Source: Alentia gelatinosa
Taxonomy: Eukaryota > Annelida > Polychaeta > Phyllodocida > Polynoidae
Direction: 5' to 3'
Length of the DNA stretch: 64,000 nucleotides
NCBI GenBank assembly: GCA_950022655.1
Contig: OX465584.1
Coordinates: 5,837,694 to 5,901,693, forward strand
How positions within the stretch are numbered: the first letter of the stretch is position 1; every line of letters begins with the position of its first letter. Both the position numbers and the translations under genes were made by a program. Below the pieces are notes generated by a model, which was not told the origin of the DNA, made no database searches, and worked only from the letters and a program-made list of their open reading frames with translations. Below are positions 45,642 through 57,150 of this stretch, in pieces.

Positions 45642-45925
45642 CTATTGACATAAATTGTGATACTTCAACAGAAACAATACCAACATTACCATCAGCAATA
45701 CCAACAACACCAACAACGGCACAAACATTTCTATTCCCGTGAAAACCATCGCCATCATCCTCACCAAAAGGTTAAAAACCAGCTTATTTTTCACTCCATA
45801 GAATCTACAGAAAAAACTCACTCGGTGTGCACGATAAGTTTCCTTTCCCCACTCAAAGGTATCCGTTTTCGTCACCTAAAACTGCGAAACGAAACTCAAA
45901 ATGCAGAGTTAACTTTTTAGGGCGT
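45642..45925. repeat. Imperfect CAACA-rich tract and unique DNA
   Basis: 45658-45725 is built from CAACAY/ACAYCA words. The 87-codon plus frame and 77-codon minus frame that cross it are compositional. No domain recognised. Confidence 0.4.
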
Positions 45926-45929
45926 GCAG

Positions 45930-46260
45930 GTCGTGTTACCCGTCAGGTGTCGACCCGCGTCCTTTTCCCATTTACACGCTAATAAAATGGTGGCCGCGAA
46001 GTCACCGGTAGGGGGCATGGGCGAGCGGTGGCTGGGCTTTTCAACCAATCAGCGGCCGTGATGTATTTACTGCCGTGTAAAACGGCGGGCGACCAGTCGG
46101 CAGTCACAGACGCCCGTTAACCTGGTCCCCGGCCCGGTCCCGCGCAAATTGATACGTCATCAGTCGTCAGCACCGACACGCCATCTAGCGACCTGCAGCC
46201 GCGTACAGATACGAAACTACTGACTTGAGAGATGGATACGAAACGACGCACAAACTGAGC
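45930..46260. promoter_or_regulatory. CpG promoter-like block with CCAAT and CTCF-like sites
   Basis: AAAATGGTGGCCGCG (YY1-like, about 45984), CTCF-like CCGGTAGGGGGC on the plus strand (46005-46016), CCAAT in AACCAATCAGCGGCC (about 46043), and a second CTCF-like site (46180-46191, minus; TCGCTAGATGGC, one mismatch). No adjacent exon is recognised. Confidence 0.5.
46005..46016 (+). promoter_or_regulatory. CTCF-like core motif
   Basis: CCGGTAGGGGGC, full match to CCRSYAGRKGGC. Confidence 0.45.
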
Positions 46261-46969
46261 AGCCAGATACACACAAACAGATCATATGGAAACTGGCTGA
46301 CCGTCGTCGTATGTCAAAAATACGCCGTAAAATTAAACCAAGTTTACATCTCATATATTCTGATGCCGAAGGCAGAGGAATATTTATAATCGGATCGATA
46401 GTTTACTAACCATTTTCTATCTATAATGACAGTCAGTCAGATGTGTGATTCAATTACCCCATTAAAATAGTGATGCCTTACCTTTTATTATCCACTTAAT
46501 ACATAGTGTCTATAGAAACCCCATGGGCATCATGTATCTACATACAGGGGGTGTTCCACTGGACCGACGGTAGCCGATTCCGTAGCCAGAAAATCGCCGA
46601 TTATTATCGGATGCCCTAGAATTTCTCAAATCTTTGAAAATGGTCATTTATTAAACTATTATTATCAGAATTAAATGAATTACAATACGTGAGCTTCCTC
46701 TTAAGGGCCCAGGAACAATTGATCGGGTGAGAAATCGGCTTGGTGGATTCACCCCTTAATTACCCAAGCATATGCTGTATGCTCTCGAATGCAAAGGAAG
46801 GCGCAAAGGGAAAAATAGTGCATATGAAAAAATAGTGCAGATGTTATCATTCTCCTGAGACACGACACCGACTTGGATAAAAAGTTCGTGGTCAGAACAC
46901 ATCGTGAGTTCAGTTTGTGAGTTAGGAAGGTACTTTGACGAACTCTGAACACTGCGCAAAAACCACCAG
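46261..46969. other. No feature seen
   Basis: AT-rich unique DNA; short frames only. Confidence 0.3.
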
Positions 46970-47250
46970 TTTATACATGTATACGCCCGGCGTATAGAGG
47001 TATGATTTTGCGTATACAAGATACTCCTAATTTCCGTTGTCAATACGCCTCATCTATACATGTGTAAAATGTATAAGACCCGCGTATACATGTCCCGTGC
47101 ACGATATTTCTCTTCATATACGCTTTGTGGTAAATACAGCCATTACGCTGACGTATAGAAGAGGATATACTTCTTGTAAGTGTAAAGATTCCCATCCTGA
47201 ACTTCGATCCGAAGGTTGTTCCAATCTTTCATCCCTAGATAAATAGGACT
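46970..47250. mobile_element. GTATACGCC-rich element related to 14097-15155
   Basis: Repeated TACATGTATACGCC, GGCGTATAGAGG and GCGTATACATGTC words with an ATTTTGCGTATAC phrase, like the arms of the 14.1-15.15 kb element. Left flank AAAACCACCAG resembles that element's terminus. Bounds uncertain. Confidence 0.45.
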
Positions 47251-47929
47251 TCTTTTGAAGAAAGCGGTTTTCGGTCTTTTTAGTCTTATGATTCGTTTAC
47301 ATTGCGCTCGTGTCTTGAAATAAACATGTTTAAGACATGCTAGAATTACGTGATGTCGAGTCTAGATGATGTTGAGACTACATGGTTTTAGAAGATATGG
47401 ACTGATTTAGGAAACCGGTAAGGCAACATACAGTCGCGTAGTGAGGTTCGGAACATCACCGATTAATGCCCCTGGCGACCGAGTTGACCAACAGTTGGAG
47501 GGATGGGGGGGGGGGGGGGGGGGGGTCTGTAAAGGGATGGCAGACTGACCGATTCTGTACCAATGGCTCTCGACTGGAATAAAGTGCGGTTCTTTAGTTT
47601 CAGAAAAAGGTAAATCTATGTTCAGAAACCTCAACTTGATAGAATGTCAAAGTGCTCGACGTCAATATCATAATCACATAAATTAAGTATAAAATGTAAT
47701 CTATTCAATATACATACTTAATTTCCCATATATTTGGACGCGCTTATAGAGTTTAAGATATTTAAGTAAAGGTACACATGTTCTTTGTATATCTGAAGAG
47801 ATTCGTCAGACAAATGATGTCAGAGTATATACATAATCAAGGTGGTAAAATAGCGTTAGTACCAGACCCAGATCTGATGTACAACGGCACCTGAGATACG
47901 AAACTAGGGACGGCTTTAACTGCTGACTC
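47251..47929. other. No gene seen; G21 tract
   Basis: Unique DNA with an uninterrupted run of about 21 G at 47505-47525. Confidence 0.4.
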
Positions 47930-48070
47930 CGGCTGAACGCTCACTTCCGTCAGACAGGTGCGCGCGCACACTCTGCGCACCGCGTCTGCCAAGGTCAAGG
48001 TCGCGTGTAGTGAGACTCCAGGGGAGGGGTGGGGGGACGGGGGAAGGTGACAGCGGGAGGTGGCATTCTT
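47930..48070. promoter_or_regulatory. Small CpG-rich block
   Basis: Contains GGTGCGCGCGCACAC, CTGCGCACCGCG (NRF1-like) and ACTTCCGTC (ETS-like) in 60 bases, then a G-rich tract. Short. Confidence 0.3.
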
Positions 48071-48153
48071 AGATGTTGACCCGAAATAGCGATACGAAAA
48101 GGAGGTTCTGTACTGATCCGAGTGCCTGCAGGCATCATTTTGTCCATTTTATG

Positions 48154-48425
48154 GTCCACCTACTAGATAGAAATTTAGACCTACCGATATGGCTCTGATA
48201 CAAAAGGTCAATATTGGAGACATATCGGGAAGGTGCAAAATCGTAGAGATGTGTCTAGACATGCCAATCCACCACGCATTGTATGGTTTTTTTTTGGTGC
48301 CTAATCGCAGAAACGTGGTCAACTGCCCCGATATTAGGTGACCTTCCGACGCGATTTTGATTTTTTATCGGGAGGTCCATTGTAGACCAAAACGGAGCCA
48401 TATCGTAGTAGGTGGACGCCGGGCC
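48154..48425. mobile_element. TTAA MITE family P1, copy 4
   Basis: The left end is eroded (TGGTCCACCTACTAGATAG); right end TAGGTGGACGCCGGGCC followed by TAAT. Interior ATATCGGGAAGGTGCAAAAT and CCCCGATATTAGGTGACC conserved. Confidence 0.8.
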
Positions 48426-48479
48426 TAATAGTCATCAGTCATACTGGGTCATACTGCCCTATTTACTGTTTTTAATACA

Positions 48480-48935
48480 CTTATTTCCGTGGAAACAGTC
48501 CCTCCAACCATCTCGGACCTCTCGTTTGTTTGTATATAGCTTTCCCCATCATCCTCATTCCATCCATGTTTCTGCAGCATTTATCTACCATTTATCTCTC
48601 CCCAAAGCCTTGACTTTGCTCTCTCGTCTTTCCACTACTACCCTTCCCTTCTTTACCCCCACCCATCCCTCCTTCTTCCAACCATCCCTCCTTCCCCTAC
48701 CCCTGCTCCTTCCAACCTGCCAGTTTTCACTCTGCTCTTTTCCACCTATACTCCTGATTTTTCCCTCTCTCACCCCCCACCACGTACACACACCTTCATT
48801 CCTTTTCAACAACCCCTCTTCCAACTCCCCACCTCTCACCCTACTCTCTCTGTAGTCCTACCATTCCCTCCTCCACTTCTCTACCCCTCTCTCCGCCCCC
48901 TCCCCCTCCACCCTCCGCCCCCCGCCCCCTCCTCG
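48480..48935. repeat. Pyrimidine-rich low-complexity tract
   Basis: A long CT-rich stretch (CCCTCC, CTTCC, CCACCC words). A 147-codon frame with Ser/Pro/Leu/Phe bias is compositional. Confidence 0.7.
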
Positions 48936-48939
48936 CGGT

Positions 48940-49310
48940 CAGAGATCTTACATTGATCCGCCTGTGATTTACACGTCACTCATGGCCCCCTACCGGGCGG
49001 CGGGTGAACTACAGACGGCTGTGGTCACGTGTCGATCACGTGGTCGTCTTTGCCCCCCACTCGGGCAGCTATTAGTGTCTGAGCGGTGCCCCGACATGTC
49101 CCGGCGTGCCCCGGCGTACCACCGGCGTACCCCGGCGTACCCCGGCGTACCACCGGCGTGCCCCGGCGTGCCCCGGCGGGGATTTTAAAGCGGGCCGAGG
49201 TAGGAGGCAGAGTTGTCTGTCCACATTTTACAAATAACCCTCCGACTACCGCCGCCCGTCAATAAAACACGACCGGGTCACTGCGCCTGCGTAGGAAAAT
49301 AATCCAAGTG
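48940..49310. promoter_or_regulatory. CpG promoter-like block with E-boxes, CTCF-like and NRF1-like sites
   Basis: CTCF-like core (48985-48996, minus), GGTCACGTGTC and GATCACGTGGTC 10 bases apart (about 49023-49043), a 10-bp CCCGGCGTAC repeat (49095-49180) and TGCGCCTGCGTA (NRF1-like, about 49282). The 30-bp array starts right after it. Confidence 0.5.
48985..48996 (-). promoter_or_regulatory. CTCF-like core motif
   Basis: The minus strand CCGGTAGGGGGC matches the core at all 12 positions; same sequence as the site at 46005 in opposite orientation. Confidence 0.45.
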
Positions 49311-49334
49311 CGAAATGGACATGAACGATAAAAA

Positions 49335-49805
49335 GTATGGCGGGCTGGGTCTGCAGCCATTATGTGTGTATGGGGCTCGTTCTGTGGCCATCGTGTGTGT
49401 ATGGGGCTCGTTCTGTGGCCATCGTGTGTGTATCGGGCTCAGTCTACAGCCATCGTGTGTGTATCAGGCTTGGTCTGTGGCCATCGTGTGTGCATCCGGC
49501 TCGGTCTGCAGCCATCGTGTGTGTATCGGGCTCAGTCTACAGCCATTGTGTGTGTATCGGGCTGGGTCTGTGGTCATTGTGTGTATATCCTGCTCGGTCC
49601 TCGGCCACCGTGTGTGTATCGGGCTGGGTCTGTGGTCATCATGTGTACATCGGGCTCAGTCTGCAGCCATCGTGTGTGTATTGGGCTGTGTCTGTGGCCA
49701 TCGTGTGTGCATCGGGCTCGGTCTGCAGCCATCGTGTGTGTATTGGACTCAGTCTGTGACCATCGTGTGTGTATCGGGCTGGGTCCTCGGCCATCGTTCG
49801 GGCAT
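49335..49805. repeat. 30-bp minisatellite
   Basis: About 16 copies of a unit made of GGCTCGGTCTGCAGCCATCG and TGTGTGTATC. A period of 30 keeps all three plus frames open (140-173 codons, ten-residue period of the type GLGLWPSCVY). Non-coding by my reading. Confidence 0.93.
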
Positions 49806-49899
49806 CGGATTGTACATTAGGACCCTTTTTCTGTAACTTGTACAAGGTCTTTCTTTAATAATATTTAAGCCCGACCTTCAACTTGAATAGGTTTCTGAA

Positions 49900-50052
49900 T
49901 TTATCTCACCATTCATATTGACCAATGGGCTAACATTTGTGACATAATATCCCATTGGATATTTTTCCTAAATATCTCCTAAATATCCCTAAATGGGCGT
50001 TGGATACTGGCTCCCAATGTTATGGAGAAAAAATACCAAGGGGAGAGATAAA
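49900..50052. mobile_element. TATCTCACCC MITE (short)
   Basis: TTTATCTCACC at the left, GGGGAGAGATAAA at the right; inside, CCAATGGGCTAACATTTGTG and GCGTTGGATACTGGCTCCCA as in 43418-43552. It abuts P3 copy 3 at ATAA. Confidence 0.7.
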
Positions 50053-50447
50053 GCCCAATACCTATCTACCCATTAAGGGTTGAATGATTAGTTCCCAAAT
50101 CATATATAGGAGTCGGTGAACTTGCCCCAGGCAAATTATGTAATACCTCAGCCCTTGTCGGCCACCCAATCAAGCGCCATTTACCAACGATTCATGGTCG
50201 GCGACTAGATTTATCATTATGTTGATAAACTTTTGGCCACCGATTTAGGAACATAGAAACCACAACTTGTCAGTGACAAAATATCATCTGAAGGAGGTGG
50301 TTTACTAATCATTGCCTGACTGATGCTGTGCTACATCTACCGACTACGGCCGACTTTGTTAGGATGCCTCACCTGAGACAAATTACCGTTCGTTTGTCGC
50401 CGACAAAGGCACATGAATGTTCCGAAATCGGTGGATGTGTATTTGGC
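50053..50447. mobile_element. TTAA MITE family P3, copy 3 (reversed)
   Basis: Left GCCCAATACCTATCTACC after ATAA, right GGTGGATGTGTATTTGGC then TTAA (50448-50451). Interior is the reverse complement of the 27449 and array copies. Confidence 0.8.
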
Positions 50448-51364
50448 TTAAAACACAGGACCTAACGATGCCTGGAGGCATTCTCATAATAGACAGAATG
50501 ATGAAAGCGAAATCATTAGCATCCATCGGGAACTAGCTCTCCACAGCGGCGGAGGAACCAGGTGTGATCAGGTCCATAAAATAGTCCCGTTTGGAAAACA
50601 TAGTTTCTATCAATTTCTTTCATTGCCGTCGTTGGCGCAATAATCGCTGGTAAGTGCTGGGTAAACGGGCAGGTCGGACCGGCGTAAGGGTCAAACTTTG
50701 GCAGTAAAAGGGACCTGACTGGCCATCCACTTTCATGTAATTTCATTTTGTCTTTAAAAAGTGGCGTAAAAAAGATTTCATTCGTCTAGTTGTGAACAAA
50801 ACTACTAACCTAATTTATAATTCCAGCTAATACTATTGAGGGGTGTAATATAAATAAATGGTATAGTTTCACCCCTGTCTTTCTGCGGTTACCTTTGATT
50901 ATATTCATTTTATTTACTTGTTTTGTTCCCTCCCTCTTCCCATCTCGTGCCTTCCCTCTTTCATTACTACCATTCTCATTGTCCTAAGAGGTCTTTCACC
51001 ACCAATTCTTCTCATCATACTCCCTCTTCTATCCTCTTTTCTTTGTCAATGAGCTTTGCTCTCTTTACTTGTTAAAGCTGAAATATGGAAACTAATCTTA
51101 ATGATAATTTTAAAAAATATAACACCGCCCTCTCACTGTGTGAGAGGGCGGCCTGTGTGTGAAGCACCTGCCACTGACCGCTCACGCAGTCCCCACGTCG
51201 CAGTCTGCGCTCTGTGGGGGTATATAGGAGCCACACTCAGGGGCATGGTGGTCAGTCTACAGGGTGGGAGCTGCAGGTGAAGTATGGAAGGTAGATCTTA
51301 TATTAGATGATTCCCCACAGAGTGCAGTTATTATATGCAGTATTATGAATAGTTTTCCACATAT

Positions 51365-51365
<1 letters not shown>
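50448..51365. other. No gene seen
   Basis: Unique DNA. A CTCACTGTGTGAGAGGGCGG palindrome-like word is near 51132. No exon supported. Confidence 0.3.

Positions 51366-51400
<35 letters not shown>
51366..51400. repeat. (AT)n microsatellite
   Basis: About 15 AT units. Confidence 0.95.
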
Positions 51401-52412
51401 CTGTACATAGATATTTAGATAAAAAGGCAGATACATGGATAGACAGACAGACTCTATACAGACACACACTGACAGTCACATGCACACCGATACATGCACT
51501 GGCACAATGAGATGCACAGACAAAGATACACAGATACAAATACAGATATATAGAGAGACACATGATACACAGAGTTACATACATACCTCCCCTCCCTCCA
51601 ACAAATATCATGTTTACAAATAACCTTTACAGGACCAGTCCAGCCTTAACCCTCACGTCATGGCTCACTGCCCTGCTAACTTTCTCTCACCTGGCCTTGC
51701 ATATTCATTACAAAATGTGCAAAATACAGTGAGATTATCCTGAGTAAATATAGATGCACAGATACAGGTACACAGATATACATAGATATTGAGCATATAT
51801 TGTATTAGTTACCATATGTTCTTGTTGTGGACATTGTACTGCCTATAGTGCTTGTCATGGTTGGTAATCACGGCTGTGTGTGTGCTCTGCTCAGTGTCAG
51901 GCATGACTGACTGCCCTCAGGTCTCTACCTGTCGGTTTTATAGCTCCAGTCTGACAGTCGGCGCAGGTAACAATGCCCTAACACTACTCCCATGCTTTAG
52001 CATTGGAGCAGAGCTCCTATAGACGACCATTGCCTCAAAGTTGTCCAGGGTACATGTACACAAGGCCTGACAGCGCCCCACGCTTCTCCCAGTGAATAAA
52101 TGCCCTAGTTGGTCCCGTTCTGCACATGCTCAGCCATGTGGAGGGCGGGGCCTATTCTTTTGAATTAATTAACAGAGATTAATTGCTTTATATAAGCTTT
52201 AAAATCCTACTTTCTATAACCCACCTACTGTTTCAAACTAATTCTTTTATAACATACCTGTGCACATTGATAATAGACCACCATTAAGTAGAGTATGCCG
52301 TAACATCATATTATGCTCTACTGGGGTGGACAGCAATTACCAATCTGTTCACCCTCTTGGTCGCCTCGCCTCCTCGTGGTGCAGACCGGAAGCATAACAA
52401 AAGCGACCAGGG
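51401..52412. other. No gene seen
   Basis: ACAGATACA-type words at 51420-51560, then unique DNA. Confidence 0.35.
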
Positions 52413-52690
52413 TGGGGAGTTAGCTCAGTGGTAAAGAGCACTGGACTTTGTTGATTCACCCCCAGCAGTGGTAGATTTATTGCTATATGAAAGGCCAATC
52501 CTTCTCATACCATGTTTGTGTGGTGTGGGAAGTAAAAGAACTCTCACCTTGGTAAATGTGTAGGGGTGAGATTTCTACTTGGATTCATCATATAGATTCG
52601 ATCACCACCCTTGTGGTGTAAAAGAACCTTGAGAAAGTCTGATAAGGACCTATATAAGATGATACATCATCTTATACTAGGAGCAAATAA
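52413..52690 (+). mobile_element. tRNA-derived SINE, copy 3
   Basis: GGGGAGTTAGCTCAGTGG head with intact A box; the B-box region (TTGATTCACCCCC) is eroded. Body CAGCAGTGGTAGATTTATTG, CCTTCTCATACCATG and TCGATCACCACCC as in the other copies, opposite orientation to copy 1. Confidence 0.8.
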
Positions 52691-53031
52691 TATATCCGTC
52701 ATTGTCGAATGAGCATGCAATTATAAATGAAGAACAACTAAAAGGTTTGGGTTACATTCAGTCTATGGATCGTTTCTGTTACTAACTTGCACCCAGTCAA
52801 CTTGCCATATATGCAACCGAGTCTAGGATCAAAATATATCAAGTACCAGTAGGTCAATGAGAGATTTCGGTCTCTAGTGATTGGTTTTGGTCAGCTGGAC
52901 ATGACTGTAAGACACTGAGACAGTGGCACCCTGCTTCTTTCGCAAATCACAGTGAAATCTTTTTGCAGTATGCTGCTAGTCTATATGTGACCCCTCTACC
53001 CTTTTCGCAATGTATGCTCTTTAACAAACCC
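52691..53031. other. No feature seen
   Basis: Unique AT-rich DNA. Confidence 0.3.
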
Positions 53032-53090
53032 TGTCCTGATAGACCACCCGTGAAACAGGATATTACATCACATCATGTTATACTTAAGCA
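53032..53090. repeat. Outlying 58-bp repeat unit
   Basis: A diverged unit (CCTGATAGACCACCCGTGAA) of the array at 53365-53750, separated from it by the foldback element. Confidence 0.65.
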
Positions 53091-53358
53091 GAAACCAACA
53101 AGTTTTGGTCTAAGTTGTCCTTCTCCTTGATTTTAATGCGGTGTGATATGTAAGAGGCGACAGCCGAGTGAATATCACGAAGTATTCAAACGAGTTAGAG
53201 AACAACGATTTGACCAAAACGAGTTGTTTTCTGTACATACTAAAATAATGGACGACACACAGGATATATACCATGGAGAATGGACTGCAATACTTGTAGG
53301 GCCATGGAGAACGAGTCCCCAATGTTAAGCCTATGGACATTTATTCCAGGAGTGAGAT
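53091..53358. mobile_element. Foldback element with GAGGCG apex, inserted in a 58-bp array
   Basis: Contains GTGTGATAT / ATATCAC arms around GAGGCGACAGCCGAGTG (53154-53170), GAGAACAACGATTTGACC, AATGTTAAGCCTATGGAC, and ends in GGAGTGAGATA. The 58-bp repeat units lie on both sides, so it appears to have split that array. Confidence 0.6.
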
Positions 53359-53359
53359 A

Positions 53360-53755
53360 CAAATCCTGCCCTGGTAGACCACCCATGAAACAGGGTATTC
53401 CATCACATCTTATGATATAAATCTTGCCCTGATAGACCACCCATGTAACAGGGTATTCTACCACATCTTATGATACAAATCCTGCCCTGATAGACCATCC
53501 ATGTAACAGGGTATTCTACCACATCTTATGATACAAATCCTGCCCTGATAGACCACCCATGTAACAGGGTATTCTACCACATCTTATGATACAAATCCTG
53601 CCCTGATAGACCACCCATGAAACAAGGTATTCCATCACATCTTCTGATTCAAATCCTGTCCTGTTAGACCACCCATGAAATAGGGTATTCCATCACATCT
53701 CCTGATTCAAATCCTGCCCTGATAGACCACCCATGTAACAGAGAACATGATGCCA
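53360..53755. repeat. 58-bp minisatellite
   Basis: About seven copies of a 58-base unit containing AATCCTGCCCTGATAGACCA and CAGGGTATTCYACCACATCT. Units differ by a few substitutions. Confidence 0.92.
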
Positions 53756-53799
53756 TCACATCATCACGAGCCGATAATGACCCATCCTGCATTGTTTCT

Positions 53800-53990
53800 G
53801 CTGACTGACCTAATTAGGGCAGTGAGGCCCGTAGCAGACGACATTTTGCTGATATTCGGTTTCCCGCGCTCAGTGTGTCGCTCTATATGACAGGACGAGG
53901 AAACGCTTGTCAGTGCAGATGGCCACCGCCCGCCTCCACACCGCCCCACAGAGTGCCTCCTCCTGTCACAGCAAACCCTTTTTAGAGGCT
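53800..53990. promoter_or_regulatory. Promoter-like block with GCAGACGACA and E2F motifs
   Basis: GCAGACGACATTT (53834-53846) lies 13 bases before TTTCCCGCGC (53860-53869), an E2F-type site. The flanking 100 bases are CpG-enriched. No exon recognised. Confidence 0.45.
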
Positions 53991-54279
53991 TAATTACAAT
54001 CAATTATCTCTTCCATTATTATGTCAATGTATTTGTATATGTAGGATATCTGTTATGTTTGTGTCTTGGCACATATGATAGCTAATTTTAGTGTTTATTC
54101 ATATAGATTTACGATTGTCAGAAATTTTTTTGATTCTACTCTTGAGATTAATGCTCACTCCTTTTAAAAGTTGGATAATTTGAATAGTCTTAAGATGGGT
54201 GATAAGGAGTATAAGAATGAAGCTTCTTTGTTTTCGGAAAAGATTTTGGTATAATAAGAAGGTGCAATGTAGGAGGTGT
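53991..54279. other. AT-rich, no feature seen
   Basis: Unique DNA leading into the 24-bp array. Confidence 0.3.
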
Positions 54280-54905
54280 ATCGAAATGTAGCGTAAGTTG
54301 CGAATGGAAATGTAATGTAAGTAGGATATTGAAAGGAGGCGCAAGTTCCATATGGAAATGTGGTTTAAGTAGCGTATAGAAATGTGTTTTAAGTAGCATA
54401 TAGAAATGTGATTTAAGTAGCGTATAGAAATGTGATTTTATTAGCGTATAGAAATGTGATTTTAGTAATGTATAGAAATATGGTTTAAGTAACATATAGA
54501 AATGTGGTTTAAGTAGCACATAGAAAGGTGGTTTGAGTAGCATATGGAAATGTGGTTTAAGTAGCACATAGAAAGGTGGTTTGAGTAGCTTATGGAAATG
54601 GGGTTTAAGTAGCATATAGAAATGTGGTTTGAGTAGCATATGGAAATGTGGTTTAAGTAGCACATGGAAAGGTGGTTTGAGTAGCATATGGAAATGTGGT
54701 TAAAGTATCATATGGAAATGTGGTTTAAGTAACACATAGAAAGGTGGTTTGAGGAGCATATGGAAATGGGGTTTAAGTAGCATATAGAAATGTGATGTAA
54801 GTAGCGTATGGAAATGTGGTTTAAGTACGGTATACAAATGTGGTAGCAGATAGAAATGTGGTGTAAGAAAGGTATGGAGATGTGGTGTAAGTGGCAATGT
54901 GGTGT
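54280..54905. repeat. 24-bp minisatellite
   Basis: About 26 copies of AGTAGCATATGGAAATGTGG plus TTTA. The minus strand gives an eight-residue period of the type LLKPHFHM over 165 codons. Non-coding by my reading. Confidence 0.92.
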
Positions 54906-55069
54906 TATATGGTAAAGAATCCATTGATAAGACCTAGAAATGGTTGCGTCATACGGTAGATGCTTCTGCCATGATACCTGCTGGGATTTATGTCCAATAT
55001 TGGATGATCAGTACAGCGGAGATCAGACCTTTAGAGCTCAGGGTTGGTGATGATGACCGACCCAGAGAC
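54906..55069. other. Unique spacer
   Basis: Short unique DNA between arrays. Confidence 0.3.
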
Positions 55070-55815
55070 TGGCTGTCACACACCCCTCACACCACACCCC
55101 TAACTCACTCCAACCTCACACCCCACCTTACACCACACCACACCACACCCCTGACACCCTGACCAGTAGGCTGGCAGTCTGACCCATAACTCACCCCCAC
55201 CTCACATCACCTCACATCACACCCCTAACTCACCCCCACACCTCACACCACACCCCTGACACTCAAACCTACAAGCTGACCATCTAACCCCTAACTCACC
55301 CCACCTCACACCACACCACACCTCACACCACACCCCTGACACTCAAACCTACAAGCTGAGCATCTAACCCCTAACTCACCCCACCTCACACCACACCACA
55401 CCTCACACCACACCCCTGACACTCAAACCTACAAGCTGAGCATCTAACCCCTAACTCACCCCACCTCACACCACTCCACACCTCACACCACACCCCTGAC
55501 ACCCAAACCTACAAGCTGACCATCTAACCCCTAACTCACCCCACCTCACACCACACCACACTTCACACCACACCCCTGACACCCAAACCTACAAGCTGAC
55601 CATCTAACCCCTAACTCACCCCACCTCACACCACACCACACCTCACACCACACCCCTGACACCCAAACCTACAAGCTGAGCATCTAACCCCTAACTCACC
55701 ACACCTTACACCACACCCCACACCACACCTAACACCACACCTCACCTCACACCACACCCCTAACTCACCCCTACACCTCACATCACACCCCATCTCACCC
55801 CTCACCCCTGACACC
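55070..55815. repeat. 80-bp satellite array
   Basis: Regular 80-base spacing of CCTACAAGCTGAGCATCTAA at 55268, 55348, 55428, 55508, 55588 and 55668, with looser CACACC-rich copies on both sides. It shares GACACC, CATCTAACCCCTAACTCA and CACCCCTGACA with the 74-bp array. Confidence 0.93.
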
Positions 55816-57150
55816 CCAACCTTGAGACTGGCCGTCTAACCCCTAACTCACCCCAACCTTACAGCCCCTGACACCACGCCCCTGACACCCCGACCTTGAG
55901 GCTGGCCGTCTAACCCCTAACTCATCCCAACCTTACAGCCCCTGACACCACGCCCCTGACACCCCGACCTTGAGGCTGGCCGTCTATCTTCTAACTCATC
56001 CCAACCTTACAGCCCCTGAGACCACGCCCCTGACACCCCGACCTTGAGACTGGCCATCTAACCCCTAACTCATCCCAACCTTACATCCCCTGAGACCACG
56101 CCCCTGACACCCCGACCTTGAGGCTGGCCGTCTATCTTCTAACTCATCCCAACCTTACAGCCCCTGAGACCACGCCCCTGACACCCCGACCTTGAGACTG
56201 GCCATCTAACCCCTAACTCATCCCAACCTTACAGCCCCTGAGACCACGCCCCTGACACCCCGACCTTGAGGCTGGCCGTCTATCTTCTAACTCATCCCAA
56301 CCTTACAGCCCCTGAGACCACGCCCCTGACACCCCGACCTTGAGACTGGCCATCTAACCCCTAACTCATCCTAACCTTACAGCCCCTGAGACCACGCCCC
56401 TGACACCCCGACCTTGAGGCTGGCCGTCTATCTTCTAACTCATCCCAACCTTACAGCCCCTAAGACCACGCACCTGACACCCCGACCTTGAGACTGGCCA
56501 TCTAACCCCTAACTCATCCCAACCTTACAGCCCCTGAGACCACGCCCCTGACACCCCGACCTTGAGACTGGCCGTCTAACCCCTAACTCATCCCAACCTT
56601 ACAGCCCCTGAGACCACGCACCTGACACCCCGACCTTGAGACTGGCCATCTAACCCCTAACTCATCCCAACCTTACAGCCCCTGAGACCACGCCCCTGAC
56701 ACCCCGACCTTGAGACTGGCCGTCTAACCCCTAACTCATCCCAACCTTACAGCCCCTGAGACCACGCCCCTGACATCCCGACCTTGAGACTGGCCGTCTA
56801 ACCCCTAACTCATCCCAACCTTACAGCCCCTGACACTCCGCACCTGACACCCTGACCTAGAGACTGGCCGTCTAACCCCTAACTCATCCCAACCTTACAG
56901 CCCCTGACACCACGCCCCTGACACCCCGACCTTGAGACTGGCCGTCTATCCCCTAACTCATCCCAACCTTACAGCCCCTGACACCACGCCCCTGACACCC
57001 CGACCTTGAGGCTGGCCGTCTAACCCCTAACTCATCCCAACCTTACAGCCCCTGACACCACGCCCCTGACACCCCGACCTTGAGGCTGGCCGTCTAACCC
57101 CTAACTCATCCCCACTCCACCTCACACCTCCCATCACACCCCTAACTCAC
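55816..57150. repeat. 74-bp satellite with 148-bp higher-order unit
   Basis: CCTTGAG recurs exactly every 74 bases from 55820 to 57078 (18 starts). From about 55968 to 56560 two subtypes alternate strictly: GGCTGGCCGTCTATCTTC and GACTGGCCATCTAACCCC, giving a 148-bp dimer repeated four times. No indels accumulate, so amplification is recent and by unequal exchange. Confidence 0.95.

Noticed and set aside
54190..54687. LLKPHFHM repeat protein on the minus strand
   Set aside because: Product of the 24-bp minisatellite period.
55060..57150. Telomere-like repeats (CTAACCCCTAACTC)
   Set aside because: The TAACCC word occurs once or twice per 74- or 80-base unit and not in direct tandem, so it is satellite and not telomere.
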